Assembly (NCBI GenBank): GCA_009103225.1
Contig: RHPI01000772.1
Location: forward strand, 22,760-86,759
Origin: Chlorokybus atmophyticus
Taxonomy: Eukaryota > Streptophyta > Chlorokybophyceae > Chlorokybales > Chlorokybaceae
Direction of reading: 5' to 3'
DNA length: 64,000 nt
The notes beneath the pieces are model-generated. The model worked only from the letters and a program-made list of their open reading frames with translations, was not told where the DNA came from and searched no databases. Shown here piece after piece: positions 1-10,548 of this stretch. Within the stretch, counting starts at the first letter, position 1. Every line of letters begins with the position of its first letter. A program made the translations under genes and the position numbers.

Positions 1-1077
1 CCCCCCCCTTGCTTCGCTCCGGCGTGTGGAATTCCCACAATTGTCACGTAGGGTCATCGTGCCGCGTCACATACACATAATAGGCGTGAGCTATGCTGCT
101 ATAAGAGTAATCCTTTCAAAAGACAAGCTTCCCTCAAGGACTGACCCCATCTTACTTGCATGAAAGTTGATGTTCAAGAGCAAACCCAAAGTCTGTGAGC
201 AAGTATGCAAGTAACAGTCACAAGCCTTGTGTGGATACAACCACTAGGGGTCTACTTTTTGTACCAAGTGGACAACAACTTGGTATAAAAAGTAGACTTA
301 TCCATACAGGGAATTGTTGGTTGGTTGGTTATTACTTGATGCTTGCCACATCCTAACGCCCCTCCCTGGTTGGAGCAGATAGTGCATGTAGTGCACATAG
401 TTGAAAAATCCATGTTATAATTGAAATATCGCTAGTGCGTGACTTTGTAACGGTTTGATTGCTGCTTGTCATGCTGCTTGTTGTGCTTTTAAACTGCTTC
501 TTTGCCCTATGGCTTATGCAAAGAAAGAGGGCAGGCAGATGAAGAGCCCCAATCTACTAGCAGCATGCTCATTGCCATTTGCTTGGCCCTCATCAGTTCC
601 GCAAGTTTTCAACTTTCAAAGCCCCGACCGGTCCTTATGCGCCCGCTTACTCTAGGCCTAAGGTTAGGCATTATCATTAACAAATGTCGTTGTGTATGCA
701 ACCATTATGACTTGTGGCCCTACTATGCAATTAGCGGTGCGGCTGATTGGGCGTGGGCCGGCCGGCATTAGGGCACAAGACACATCACACGGGCACCACG
801 CACGACGGCCCCGTGACATACGGCACCCGCGACTGCCGGGCGACATTGCAGCACAGCATATGGCGTCACTTGATCAAATATTGTATAATGTGCTAGCATA
901 CGGCATCATATGTCGCGATATGCTCAACAGCATATGTTGGATATCACACATATGGTATCCTGCGTGGAATGCGCTTCAGTTCAGGTCAATCAAACATGAT
1001 TTTCGGTTCCGTCAAATTAACTAAGGTTATCCGTCACTTTTTAACTGAACTCTGCCAATCAGACACTTACGACATGC
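1..1077. other. Repeat-rich intergenic DNA, no gene seen
   Basis: No open reading frame here has recognisable homology or a convincing splice structure. The stretch holds one near-perfect hairpin (250-297, listed separately). From about 850 to 1000 it has CATATG/GATATG-rich sequence of the same flavour as the terminal repeats of the neighbouring transposon. It is probably decayed transposon flank. Confidence 0.5.
250..297. repeat. 20-bp inverted repeat (hairpin)
   Basis: The arms 250-269 and 278-297 are reverse complements at 19 of 20 positions, with the remaining pair G-T compatible, and are separated by 8 nt. The left arm begins GTCTACTTTTTG. Function is unknown. It resembles the other short-loop hairpins in this window in form but not in sequence. 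Confidence 0.8.
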
Positions 1078-1213
1078 CATGCGACATCGCACCATACCGT
1101 TCCATATCATAATTTGTGGTGTCACAGCCAAAATATGCCGGCATATGATGTCATGTGACGTAATATGGCGCGGCGTCGCTGGACATCGTGAGTTCCCTGT
1201 GCAACATGTTAAC
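1078..1213 (+). repeat. Left terminal inverted repeat
   Basis: This is the reverse-complement partner of 3601-3747. It ends inward with GTGAGTTCCCTGTGC followed by GTTAAC. The outer limit at the CATGCGACA motif is approximate by a few bases. Confidence 0.75.
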
Positions 1214-1416
1214 AGAGATTAAGTCAAACTGTGATTCGTGCGTAATGTGTCCTGCGTATGATGGGATATCATACGCGCCCGGACGATATGATCGATGACT
1301 ACCACGGCCCGGAAACCAAGTCGCATGCAAGCTCTTGGACAGCAGTGACGCCAAGATTGTTGAGCTTAGCGGCCGCGTTTTCGTTTGTGCATTGCGTCGT
1401 CTTCTTTCTCAGGTCC

Positions 1417-3569
1417 ATGGCGGGTCCCCGACGTGTTGCCACCTTCGAAAATTATTTCGTCCGTTGCATCTACGGCTGCAACCTCATGTGCATACACAAA
1501 GGCTGGATTGCCAGAGTGGGAGTGCAAAACTTCAGGTCTCACCTTACTAGCGGTGTCCACAAGGACGCCTTCAATGCATTAACACGCCAACAGCAAGACG
1601 ACTTGCTGAAGTACTGGTTGGATCTGGTGAGTCCTGCATGGTAGCATGCATTGTTGTGCATGTTTGAATAGTAAACTGTTCCACAGCTTGAGAGTTTAAC
1701 AATGCGCAATGTCACTGTCAATTTATCTTGAGTGCATATTGCTGTCTGCATGATGGCACATGGGATGGACTTATGTGGGATTGTAATCATCTATGTACTT
1801 GTTGCCACTTAGGGTCGGGCTGCAGTGGCACGACACAACTTCAATCCTACTGTGGGTGCCTTTATGCCAGTTGCTGGAACGTGGCCTTTGCAGCAAACAA
1901 CCCCCCTGCCACCGTCGCTGCATGATGTTCTGCACCCTGTTGAAATCTTATACGATCCTAATCTTATTGAAGACACGAATGCCAGTGCCTTAACGGTGCC
2001 CACAGGTATGTAACTGCTTCGTGGTGACATTAACAGTTTCATTCAATGCATGTATCCCAACAGGTCTTCGTATGACTCCGTCTAAGCGCCGTAGGAACTT
2101 GTCTATGGCGCCCGATACTCCCACCACGTCTTATGTCACTGACGCTGAAACAAGTGATCAATGTCATCGTTGCAGAGGTTCCCACCTGATCCGTGAACTA
2201 TATGACGCAGGGGAAGCAATGCGGTTGCCAACTCACCAATTTACACATGAGCTTATGCGTGCTGCTATTGACACCTTCAGTGGCCACCTGACTCGTGAAG
2301 TACAAAACAACGCTCGTTTACAAAACGAAAGTAAGGGAAATTGTGCCATTGTTCTGACACACACTGATGGCATTGTTGGCAGATTTCAAAGTAGTTGACG
2401 AGAACACAGTCCTTCGCGAGCGTAACCTGAAGCAAGCAGAGCAGCTACGCCACAACCAGATAGAGCCTGATCCCCAGATCGCTGCCAAGCTGATGAAAAT
2501 GATCAGTGAAATCAATGGTCTGCGTGCAGGCCATGCTGCTGCAGAACAACGCTCTGCTGACCTGGAGCGTGCATTACACGAAGAGCGTGCTGAGCACGTT
2601 AAAATGACAGAAAGTGTCAAAAACGCAGACGCAGCAAGCATTGTGGGTTTAGGCAAGCAGCTGACAGAAGTTCAGCGCAGGGCCACACAGTTGCAGCAAC
2701 ACGATGAGCATAATGATGCAGAATTGGCGCGGCTGCAATGCCAGATTGGAGAAGCCAACCAGACAATTGCTGCACCCAAAAAAAAGGTGTGTGTTTCTGC
2801 ACTGTTAGATTTTTCAGCAACTTACTTTCTGTTGTAGATCTCAGAGTTGACAAGCGGCTTGCGTCTTCCAACGGCAAACTGGCAATTTTGTGAGCGTGTT
2901 GAACCCAATGGCGTGCAATTCGAGAGCTTCCAGCAGGAACTGGAAGTCACCAGAAAGGAGTTGGATAGCTTGGCAAAATACATGTTGAAAGAGATCGACC
3001 TTGACGGACAAGTACTGAACAATTACAATTATTATTATCAACAAATGCAACACTTTGGTGTTCATTGGTTGGTGTGCCAGGTATCGCTTCTCAATCGCAG
3101 AGATGTCAAAAGGCAGCTGCAACTGCAACTATACCAAACACTCTGGGAGAAGCTTTGTACCTACCTCTGCACAGTTGCCGCGTTGCTGCGTGAAGCAGCA
3201 ACAACCGAAGAAATGCAGCAACATGTGTGCCAGGACTACAAGGGCAAGCACGTGGTAGACAGTGAAGACAACACATGCGGGATCTGCTGCGAGCAAAAGC
3301 CAGTGGAAGTGTTGTTATCAATGCCATGTTGCGGAGCTACACTGTGCCGTCAGTGCTTGAAAAAGCTGCGCACAGGATCTCACCCTCAAGTTGAGTGTCC
3401 TTTCTGCCGCCGTTTTCAACTTATTTTTATGCAGCGCCCACCACGTGGTGCAGAGCTCCCCGATTTCCCTGTATATGAACTCAGCAGCAGTGACGATGAT
3501 GAGGATGTTGACACACACAATACCGGTGCTGCTGGCGCTGGGCCTTCGCAGCCACCCCCCCCTGAGTAG
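1417..3569 (+). CDS. Zinc finger / coiled-coil / RING protein inside TIR element
   Basis: Five exons fit with consistent phase: 1417-1626, 1813-2005, 2064-2330, 2383-2786 and 2838-3569, giving about 601 aa. The last three introns are 51-58 nt. Near the N-terminus, Cys17/21/25 and His42/48 form a possible C2H2/BED-like finger, ending HLTSGVH. A basic SKRRR patch follows. The middle (about aa 250-400) is rich in Glu, Gln, Lys and Arg with heptad character, suggesting a coiled coil. Residues 505-551 form a RING domain: CGIC, then PCCGATLCRQC, then CPFC. The PCCG variant replaces the usual His-containing loop, as in RBBP6-type RINGs. An acidic SSSDDDEDVD tail ends the protein. By family it should act as an E3 ubiquitin or SUMO-targeted ligase, possibly DNA-bound; that is inference. 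The start ATG has a good context (CCATGG), but the frame is open further upstream, so the start could be earlier. Confidence 0.75.
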
Positions 3570-3600
3570 ACCTGTATCATGGAACCCGCTTTGCTCGTGT

Positions 3601-3747
3601 GTTAACATAACGCACAGGGAACTCACAATGTCCATTGACGTCGCGCGACATTCTGCCATAACATGCCATATGACATCATATGTTGGCATATCAATCGCTG
3701 TGACACCATATGCTATGATATGGAATGGTATGGGGCAGTGTCGCATG
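3601..3747 (-). repeat. Right terminal inverted repeat
   Basis: This is the reverse-complement partner of 1078-1213. The inner end (GTTAAC, then GCACAGGGAACTCAC) lies 31 bases after the stop codon of the RING gene. The gene therefore fills the element almost exactly. Confidence 0.75.
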
Positions 3748-3889
3748 ACGTGAGCTCTTGCACACGTAGCATACGTACATTTATAAAGCTCACCACCAAT
3801 ATGCACCCACCGTATCATATCGACACCAAAGCATGGTGTCACACAAACTGTCCAACACACATGGTGACCTACTCAAACAACAGCCAGTT

Positions 3890-5508
3890 TCACTCTTTTT
3901 TCTTTTTCTTATTGCCAAAACCACTACCACTACGTCGGCGCGCCCAAAATGCTTTGAACCTTGCTGGGTTGCCTTCATCCATATTGTAACCTTTGCACCC
4001 TCGAGAGTCGTATTGGGCGATATGCATACCTTCTAACCAATCTATTCGCGCCTTGCAATGTCCTTCATCTAATACTTCCAATTGCACTTGCTCTTCAAAA
4101 GGTTTACTGCTATCTAAGTCAGGCAACATTTTCTTAGGCGGGTGTCTACGATGTTCCTTATAACGTCGACCTGGGTGGTTACTTTGACCGATATATACTT
4201 TCTGTGTTGCCACATGCGTCAACTTGTAGATAAACTTCACACCTGTGTTTATGGGTTGCGCACGTTTTTTGAGTTACGTGCAAAGGCGCGAATGTTGGTG
4301 TTGGCATTGATGCTGTTTACTTTCTGTGTTGCCACATGCGTCAACTTGTAGATAAACTTCACACCTGTGTTCATGGGTTGCGCACGTTTTTTGAGTTACG
4401 TGCAGAGGCGCGAATGTTGGTGTTGGCATTGATGCTGTTTCTTGCTGCCGAGGATCGCAGGATCATCTGGACCTCATCGTTTACCTGCAAAGAACAATGG
4501 TACTATGAATGCTGCAGTACACATCCGAGATTGATGTTGAATATGGAACATATATGCGTAGCGAAGTAGAAGCAAGGAAACAGACCACGGGTACAGAATA
4601 TGAGCAAAGGGAGCCAATGCAAAAACAGAAGTGTAACAAAGGATGGAGCGACTGCATGGGTTCTGGCTTGATGTGCCCATTGTTATTGAACTCTGCTACG
4701 CAACCATAGCATTCTCACGCATCGCGACTAATCTTGGCAAGCACAGTAATCCCATCATCAACTTGGATAACCACACACCTCATGGGCAGCAACATTTGCT
4801 ACTAGAGCTTCCCTTGGGTCTGCTTTGTTGATTTGCTCAATGATTTTTTCTGCATTTCCTTGCGACATGAAACGCGCTGTCTCCCAGTTGCAAACTTTGC
4901 GAATGTGAACCAGCTCGAACACCTGTGAAACATCTATTAACTACAGGTATTTGGCCAATGACCCAGTGTCACATTCATACATACATGATTAGCGTAAATT
5001 GGCTCTGCATTATCAGGAAGCTCCGGGTTGTCCTTGCGCATCAGAGTGTCCCACAGCTTGTAAGCTACTTGGTGCTTCAGGTCATCAAAAATGTCGATGC
5101 CGAGCTTCCTGAGGTAGTAGATGCATGTTCCTACACATACTTGCATCAGTTAACACATGCACCACAGTGTGTCAGTGTACATTTTCCGCTTCTCACCAGT
5201 TGCAATAGAGTCCCCGTGGTTTATGCGAAACTCTTGAGCTCTCTCTTTGGCAGAGCGAATTAACTTATCGGCCTCTGGCTTGGTGAATAGCCCCTTAGCT
5301 TGTCGGGAGTGATTCCTGCTGAGTCACATGCTACCAGTTGTTTCGCTGTCAGCGGACGACCAGGCGCATCACCTCCGGAGCTACTGGTACGTGGACGCTT
5401 AGAGCCAGGTTCGTCATTGGAAATTTGAGCGTGGAGCCTCTCGAACAGGTCTTTTCCGTTAAAGTCCATGCTGTCAACCAGATGCATTGTCAATGTAACG
5501 GTTGCCAA
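3890..5508 (-). pseudogene. Broken multi-exon gene with C-terminal GIY-YIG domain
   Basis: On the minus strand, exon-like pieces read in order: about 5508-5197, 5130-4985, 4928-about 4785, about 4490 downward, and the GIY-YIG part 4240-3890. The last part has the family marks: FIYKLT and VYIGQS (GIY and YIG strands), the GRRYKEHRR arginine helix, a WLEGMHIAQYD segment with the metal-binding Glu, and GYNMDEG. It ends in a basic tail. GIY-YIG domains are nucleases found in homing endonucleases, Penelope elements and repair enzymes. The upstream part (motifs GIDIFDDLKHQVAYKLWDT, DPREALVANVAAHE) is not recognised. Two breaks are seen: a frameshift near 5298, where the frame switches after DKLRG to LFTKPEADKLI, and a 122-bp tandem duplication that repeats the start of the nuclease domain. 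An ATG present in one copy (ATGAACACAG) is ATAAACACAG in the copy next to the domain. Probably a dead transposon-type gene, though the nuclease domain itself looks intact. Confidence 0.6.
4197..4440. repeat. 122-bp tandem duplication
   Basis: Copies 4197-4318 and 4319-4440 differ at two positions that I can see. On the minus strand each contains the first GIY-YIG strand plus an NSINANTNIRA segment, so the duplication repeats part of the gene. It looks recent. Confidence 0.9.
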
Positions 5509-5931
5509 CTAATGACTCACAGGTTCGAGATCAAACAGAGGCCAACTGAGCCACGTTGTTACCTGTGTCTGGCTGAGGTGACAGTTTCCGACGATGGGCA
5601 GGTGTCTGAGGCGGGTGATGCCACAGGCATGTATGCACAGTGCCCTGCGACTTGACGTTTCAACTGGTGTACATTTACAGCAGCGTTAGATATATTGCCA
5701 ATGTATATCTGCGTGGCAAGGACAACGGTCTGTGTCGGCAGAACACCACGTGCTAAGCCATGCCGCCATGCGATTTGTCAAAAGAGTTGATGGGATGGAG
5801 GAGATGATTGCATACAAAGCATGGTTGGATGACGGGTGATACGGCAATCAACTGAATGTGCCATGTCATCAAACCGTACAATGCGTACAGTGTGGTCATG
5901 AGATGCAGTTCATGTTACGCGATATGGTTCC

Positions 5932-6183
5932 ATATCGTCGAACATGGAACCACATCACGCAGTGTTTTGCAACATCGTTCATACATGCACAAACATCATG
6001 CGATATCCGTTGATATCAAACAACGTTGCGCAACAGCGTACCATGTCGCCTAAAGCAATATCGTCCAACTTGGAACCATGTAGTGCAATGTTGTGCAACA
6101 TCGATCTCACATGCTCAAACATTCGCGATATGCGTTGATATCAAACAACGTTGCGCAACATCGTATTATATCGCCAAATGATG
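5932..6183. repeat. 126-bp direct repeat beside the Helitron 3' end
   Basis: Copies 5932-6057 and 6058-6183 share GTTGATATCAAACAACGTTG, GGAACCA and GATATG blocks, with scattered differences. They sit just past the end of the helicase reading frame. They could be subterminal repeats of the Helitron or an older satellite. No gene is seen between 5660 and 6264. Confidence 0.75.
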
Positions 6184-6264
6184 CAACATATGTCACACCA
6201 TTGCGCAACACTAACTGGACTTACCAATTATCAACGTCAATCCCCAGGAACGGGCGTCATCTCT

Positions 6265-9200
6265 TCAGGGCGCGATAAAACGCGTCAACCGTAAATACGC
6301 CCTGTTTGTCACGCGCGACAACGCCACATACCACAATCCAGGAGCAAAAGCTTCCTGCATGTGGACAACAGTAGTTGATTGCAGCGTTGCACCTTGACAC
6401 TTGTGCACTGTCATTGCATACGCTAGCTGCAAAGGAAACACAGCTTTGTAGTACGTTTTGCCTTGAAACGTTGTTGTTTGCTGTATTGTTCGGCGCATCC
6501 ACATGGAGTCTGCCAAATGGTCAAATGTAACTTGTATACTGCTCACATTACCTTTGTAGTATCTAAACTGCGTCACTGTTCCCAAAGACCCATTGGCTAC
6601 ACCATGGCTACACCTTGCAGTGAAACGTTTTGTAAAACCAACACCTTTGCTCCCTTGGCGACTGAAGGTAATAAGTTGAACTTGGGCTTGTGAATCCAGT
6701 CGTACAGCTCGGGCACGTTCACTGCATTAGAAGTAATTTGTATTGGCACAATGGTATCGGCTGCAAAACGTTGTCTCACAATCATGCTGTTGAAAGCCAG
6801 TGTGTCTTATACATGTGAACACAATATGGCTGCATCACTTGGTAACTGTTGTAAGTACTCCGAAGTGACCAGACAACCACCTAACGCATCTGCTATCTCT
6901 GTTGAACTGGGTATGCCACAACGAATCTGAATCAAGAATTGAGCAAACAGAGGGTCTGAAGCATGACGCACTGAAACAGATAGAAAATGTTGCCTACGTA
7001 ATGGCCACCTCTGTGATGCAGAAATATGGCATTTGTGGCAAACCTGCGATGTGTCTTGGACTTTGTGTCCACAAACTGCTGGCAGTTGCTTGTGGTCACC
7101 AACCAATACAACGCCGATTGTTTGTAGAAATTCTGGTCCATGAACTTGCTGTAAGCGCAGCATCACCAAGTCAAACAACCGCGATGTCATCATGGAAAAC
7201 TCGTCAATAATAAATACTCGACAATGATGTAACAGTTTGTAAGCATCATCCATAGCAGTTACAAACCGGAGTTGCTGACCGTTGACAGGTATTGCGAAGT
7301 TGGAATGTACAGTTGAAGCAGATGAGCTGAGCCGCAAAGCCGCAGCGCCAGTTGTAGCACTAAGTAAAACAGGTATCCCAGCAACGCGCAACTTGTGAGT
7401 GATGAATTTGGTCAAAAATGTTCTGCCTGTTCCTGAACAACCAGATATTACATGTAGACCAACCGGTGTTGCAATGATACTACTTGCGGTGCGTTCTTGC
7501 TGGCTAGTCAAAGAGAGATTGTTTGCAAACGCAAACTCCTCAACATTCAATGTACCTTGAAACATCGGCGCCGATACATCTGAGTCCGTTGTCACAGTTG
7601 AAGCTGGAGATGCAGGATTGGATGATGAAGCTGTTGGATACCGCGTGGTAGGTTCTGGTGCAGTTTGACTGTCTGTCGGACCAACTGCAGCCATAGACAA
7701 GGCATTAATAGCATTATCAGTGGTCTGCATCATGGCATTCATCATATGGTGAATCTTAACATCATTGTATAGATGACGTTCGGCATAGCGCGTGACATGT
7801 GTCAACAAACTGCGGTTTGTGTTGTTAATGAAACCCCGCAACACACATTCTTCATAGTAAGTGCGTGATTGGCTGTTCAAAGAAATCATATCAACTTCAG
7901 AGCGAAAAGTAACCCGCTGAAGAAGTAAATTGAAACATAACCCTTCAATGCTGTGTACAGCATGGTAATCCGTGAATTTGATGATGCGCGGGACAGCTAA
8001 CTCATAAACGAACGCATTCAGTCTGTCTCTTAGAGTACGCACAGTGTTATGTGGCACAGTGTCTCCATCTCGGTGCATGTACTGTCAAAAGTAGTTGTAC
8101 ATTGTGACTCTTTCCACCTCGTCAGGCCTGACACAATAACAATGAATGGGATGCACAATTACTGTCCGTGCACGATTCGTTCACTATGCGAGAACGATTG
8201 TTGAGCAAACGCGTGTCAACATATGTTACATTGGACGACATATGCATGATGGGAATATTCAAACATATCAAAGCAGCTTCAGCTGGAGCAATGGGTTTGG
8301 ACAAGTACATTGTGTTCAATATGCGCAATTCCTTAACAGTCAATCCTTGCAAATCGAGTGCATTGGTGTCTAATGCATCATCAACAGTGCCACAAGGTTC
8401 CATTTTAATTGTGTACTTGACTAAATACTTGCTCCGATGACTGTCAGTGACTTGCAACACATTACAATGAGCACCCCACAACAATAAAAACACTGGATGT
8501 GTGGGAACAACATTGCGGTCACAAGTGCGTGGTCTGTAATAATTGTACCTGCGCGTTTCTGTGTTGAACTGAGGTCGACGATCTGGTTGTACGGGATATG
8601 GAAAGCCCATGTCGCTCTTGTTGTCAAATGCTCTGCAGCCACTGCCAACATCAGAACACTTGTGCATTTGCTTGCGTACAACATATTCATAAAGGACTCG
8701 CAGTTTAGAATCAGTTGGTACCATTATCTGCTAACTTGCATGGTCAAAATCTCCGGGGATAAACGCAGTGATTTCACTGCAAACGCGTTTAACATCGTCA
8801 GGATGTAACCACAACATAACATGTGCATGCAAAGATCCATGGTGTTGTGTTTCATACCTGATAACATAGTGCATCACACGTCCAAGGATATCCTTTTGCA
8901 TGATATATTCTTCAAAGAAGGTGCTGAACCGATGATGAAACAAACGTGCGCACTCCACAGGGGCATCGCGCCAACCAAGTTGCGTAGAGACGTTGTGGAG
9001 AACATTCTGCAAATCAATGATCTTAGGGAATTTGGTACTGGACACTTCATTTGCAGTCATGGTGACAAAGAGATGAGGCATACCCCAATGCTCAACCAGA
9101 CACATCAGCTCACTCAACTTTTGTCGATGCCAACTCGGAGATCCAATGATGTCACCAAGGACACGAAATTTTACAGCATTTTTGATGGCATGGTTGATTG

Positions 9201-10488
9201 TGGCAGTAGGTCGTTGTTTGAGGAACTTTTCAATATCAGCGTCCACAGCAACTTTGCGGCACTTTCTGATTGTAAGAAGTGATTGACGGATTTGGTACAT
9301 CAATAGCAAATAAGGCTTGTACAATGTGAAAACTGAGAACGATTGTGTAAGACGGAACTTGACATAGTCTGACAGTTTGCTGTACACGTTACCATCAAAG
9401 AACCCACGATTGTGCGGAAACAACATGGGAAACAGAGCAGACTCAACGGTTAAACCCGGAATGTTGTACGCACCACCTGTATCCATGTGTATCAAAAGAG
9501 GAACACAAGGCTCACGCAGCGACATATGTCCAACGCGCAACATGGTGTCCAGTGTGACTTCAATTGTGCTGCGCGAAGGAAATGGCAACAAAGTCGTTAA
9601 AACGTATGTGTATGCTGATTCACCAGCAATGTTCAAAGGATTACGATCATGTGCACGAGACACAATGCTACGAATAGTAGATGAACCGACAGTGGGGATG
9701 CCGTCAAAACCAAATGGTTGTTCTGCCAAGGTCTGATATTTCTGAACCAGAGTGTTGGATGATAATAGCTCGCTCAACAACTCCAGCAACAAGATGGCAT
9801 GTTGGTTCTAATGTGTAAACTCATCCCAAGTGATAAACGGACCGTTTATCATGTTCAACTGCTGAATTTGGCCCGAAGTGAAACTATATGAGTTATAGTT
9901 GCAAAGCGCCATGGACGTGTTAACAAGGGACAACATCTGCACTACCATTGGATGTGTCTCCAACAACTTGCGAATGTACACTGCGCTGTGTAACACAATG
10001 TAATTGGAACGCTCCGACCCGTGACTACATCGATGCCATTGGTAGTAATCACTATCACACTTAGTATAATCGGACATAAAAACATTAGCCAAATGATATG
10101 GTGCAACGGTGGATACTGATCGTCGATACATTGGACGATAAGTAGCAGCAGCAGAGTAAAACTGTACATGCCCGCACAAAGAACAACATTGCATTCGCGT
10201 GACAAACTTACGTTGTGCATCTTGCCAACAGGAAAGCAAATCATCGCAGTCGTCCCACAATTCGCAATGCTGAGACAAATCGCAATGTTGCTCATAAGTC
10301 ATAGCAGATGACGAAACAATACACCAGGAACATATCAACCGCCCTGGCATTTGTCGCCATCCAAAAGAACCATCTCGGCACAGTCCAGCAATGAGGGCGT
10401 GCAAAGGTGCGAATCCACATGCACAATATCTCTGATGTGTAGTAAAATGTTGCGATATGATTACATATGCGGCGATATGGTGCAACAT
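6265..10488 (-). pseudogene. Decayed Helitron Rep/helicase gene
   Basis: The minus strand carries one long RepHel polyprotein in broken pieces. The first piece (10488-9808) is Cys-rich (CCSLCGH) and may be the zinc-finger part. The next (9792-8731) is the Helitron N-terminal domain, with FPHNRGFF, GSPSWH, LFVTMTANE and the HUH motif LHAHVML. The 8724-8122 piece adds NVVPTHP, LLLWGAH and the two catalytic tyrosines in YLVKY. The 8078-6265 region is a PIF1/RecD-type helicase: Walker A GCSGTGRT, Walker B IIDEFS, GDHKQLPAV, VHKCQGATL and LWYVALSRV. In-frame stops lie at 9808 (TAG), 8731 (TAG), 8085 (TGA) and 6807 (TAA). Frame changes lie near 8120 and 6600; the latter coincides with an 11-bp tandem duplication at 6594-6615. 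The Walker A lysine is arginine (codon 7422-7424), which should impair ATP hydrolysis. The element can no longer make its protein but keeps nearly all domains, so it died fairly recently. Confidence 0.9.
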
Positions 10489-10534
10489 GGTGCCATATGA
10501 TTACATATGCGGCGATATGGTGCAACATGGTGCT
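10455..10534. repeat. 40-bp tandem repeat at the Helitron 5' side
   Basis: There are two copies (10455-10494 and 10495-10534) and a partial third. Each contains GATTACATATGCGGCGATAT and GGTGCAACATGG. The repeat overlaps the first codons of the Rep frame, so the true start of the protein is uncertain. The composition matches the CATATG-rich flanks of the TIR element. Confidence 0.85.
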
Positions 10535-10548
10535 ATGTGATTAGGAAA

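Larger units (their letters stand above)
1078..3747 (+). mobile_element. TIR-bounded element carrying a RING gene
   Basis: Two long imperfect inverted repeats (1078-1213 and 3601-3747) face each other and enclose exactly one multi-exon gene. Matching blocks include CATATGATGTCAT, GGTGTCACAG, GTGAGTTCCCTGTGC and GTTAAC, in the same order on opposite strands. The arms differ by small indels, so the element is not brand new. No transposase or replication protein is visible inside it, so it may be a non-autonomous element with cargo, or its single gene may be the element's own. A target-site duplication could not be fixed because both outer ends run into similar CATATG-rich sequence. Confidence 0.7.

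Noticed and set aside
6265-10488. Alternative genetic code in which TAG/TAA are sense codons
   Set aside because: The Helitron frame also contains TGA and frameshifts, and host genes here end normally in TAA, TAG and TGA, so decay is the simpler explanation.
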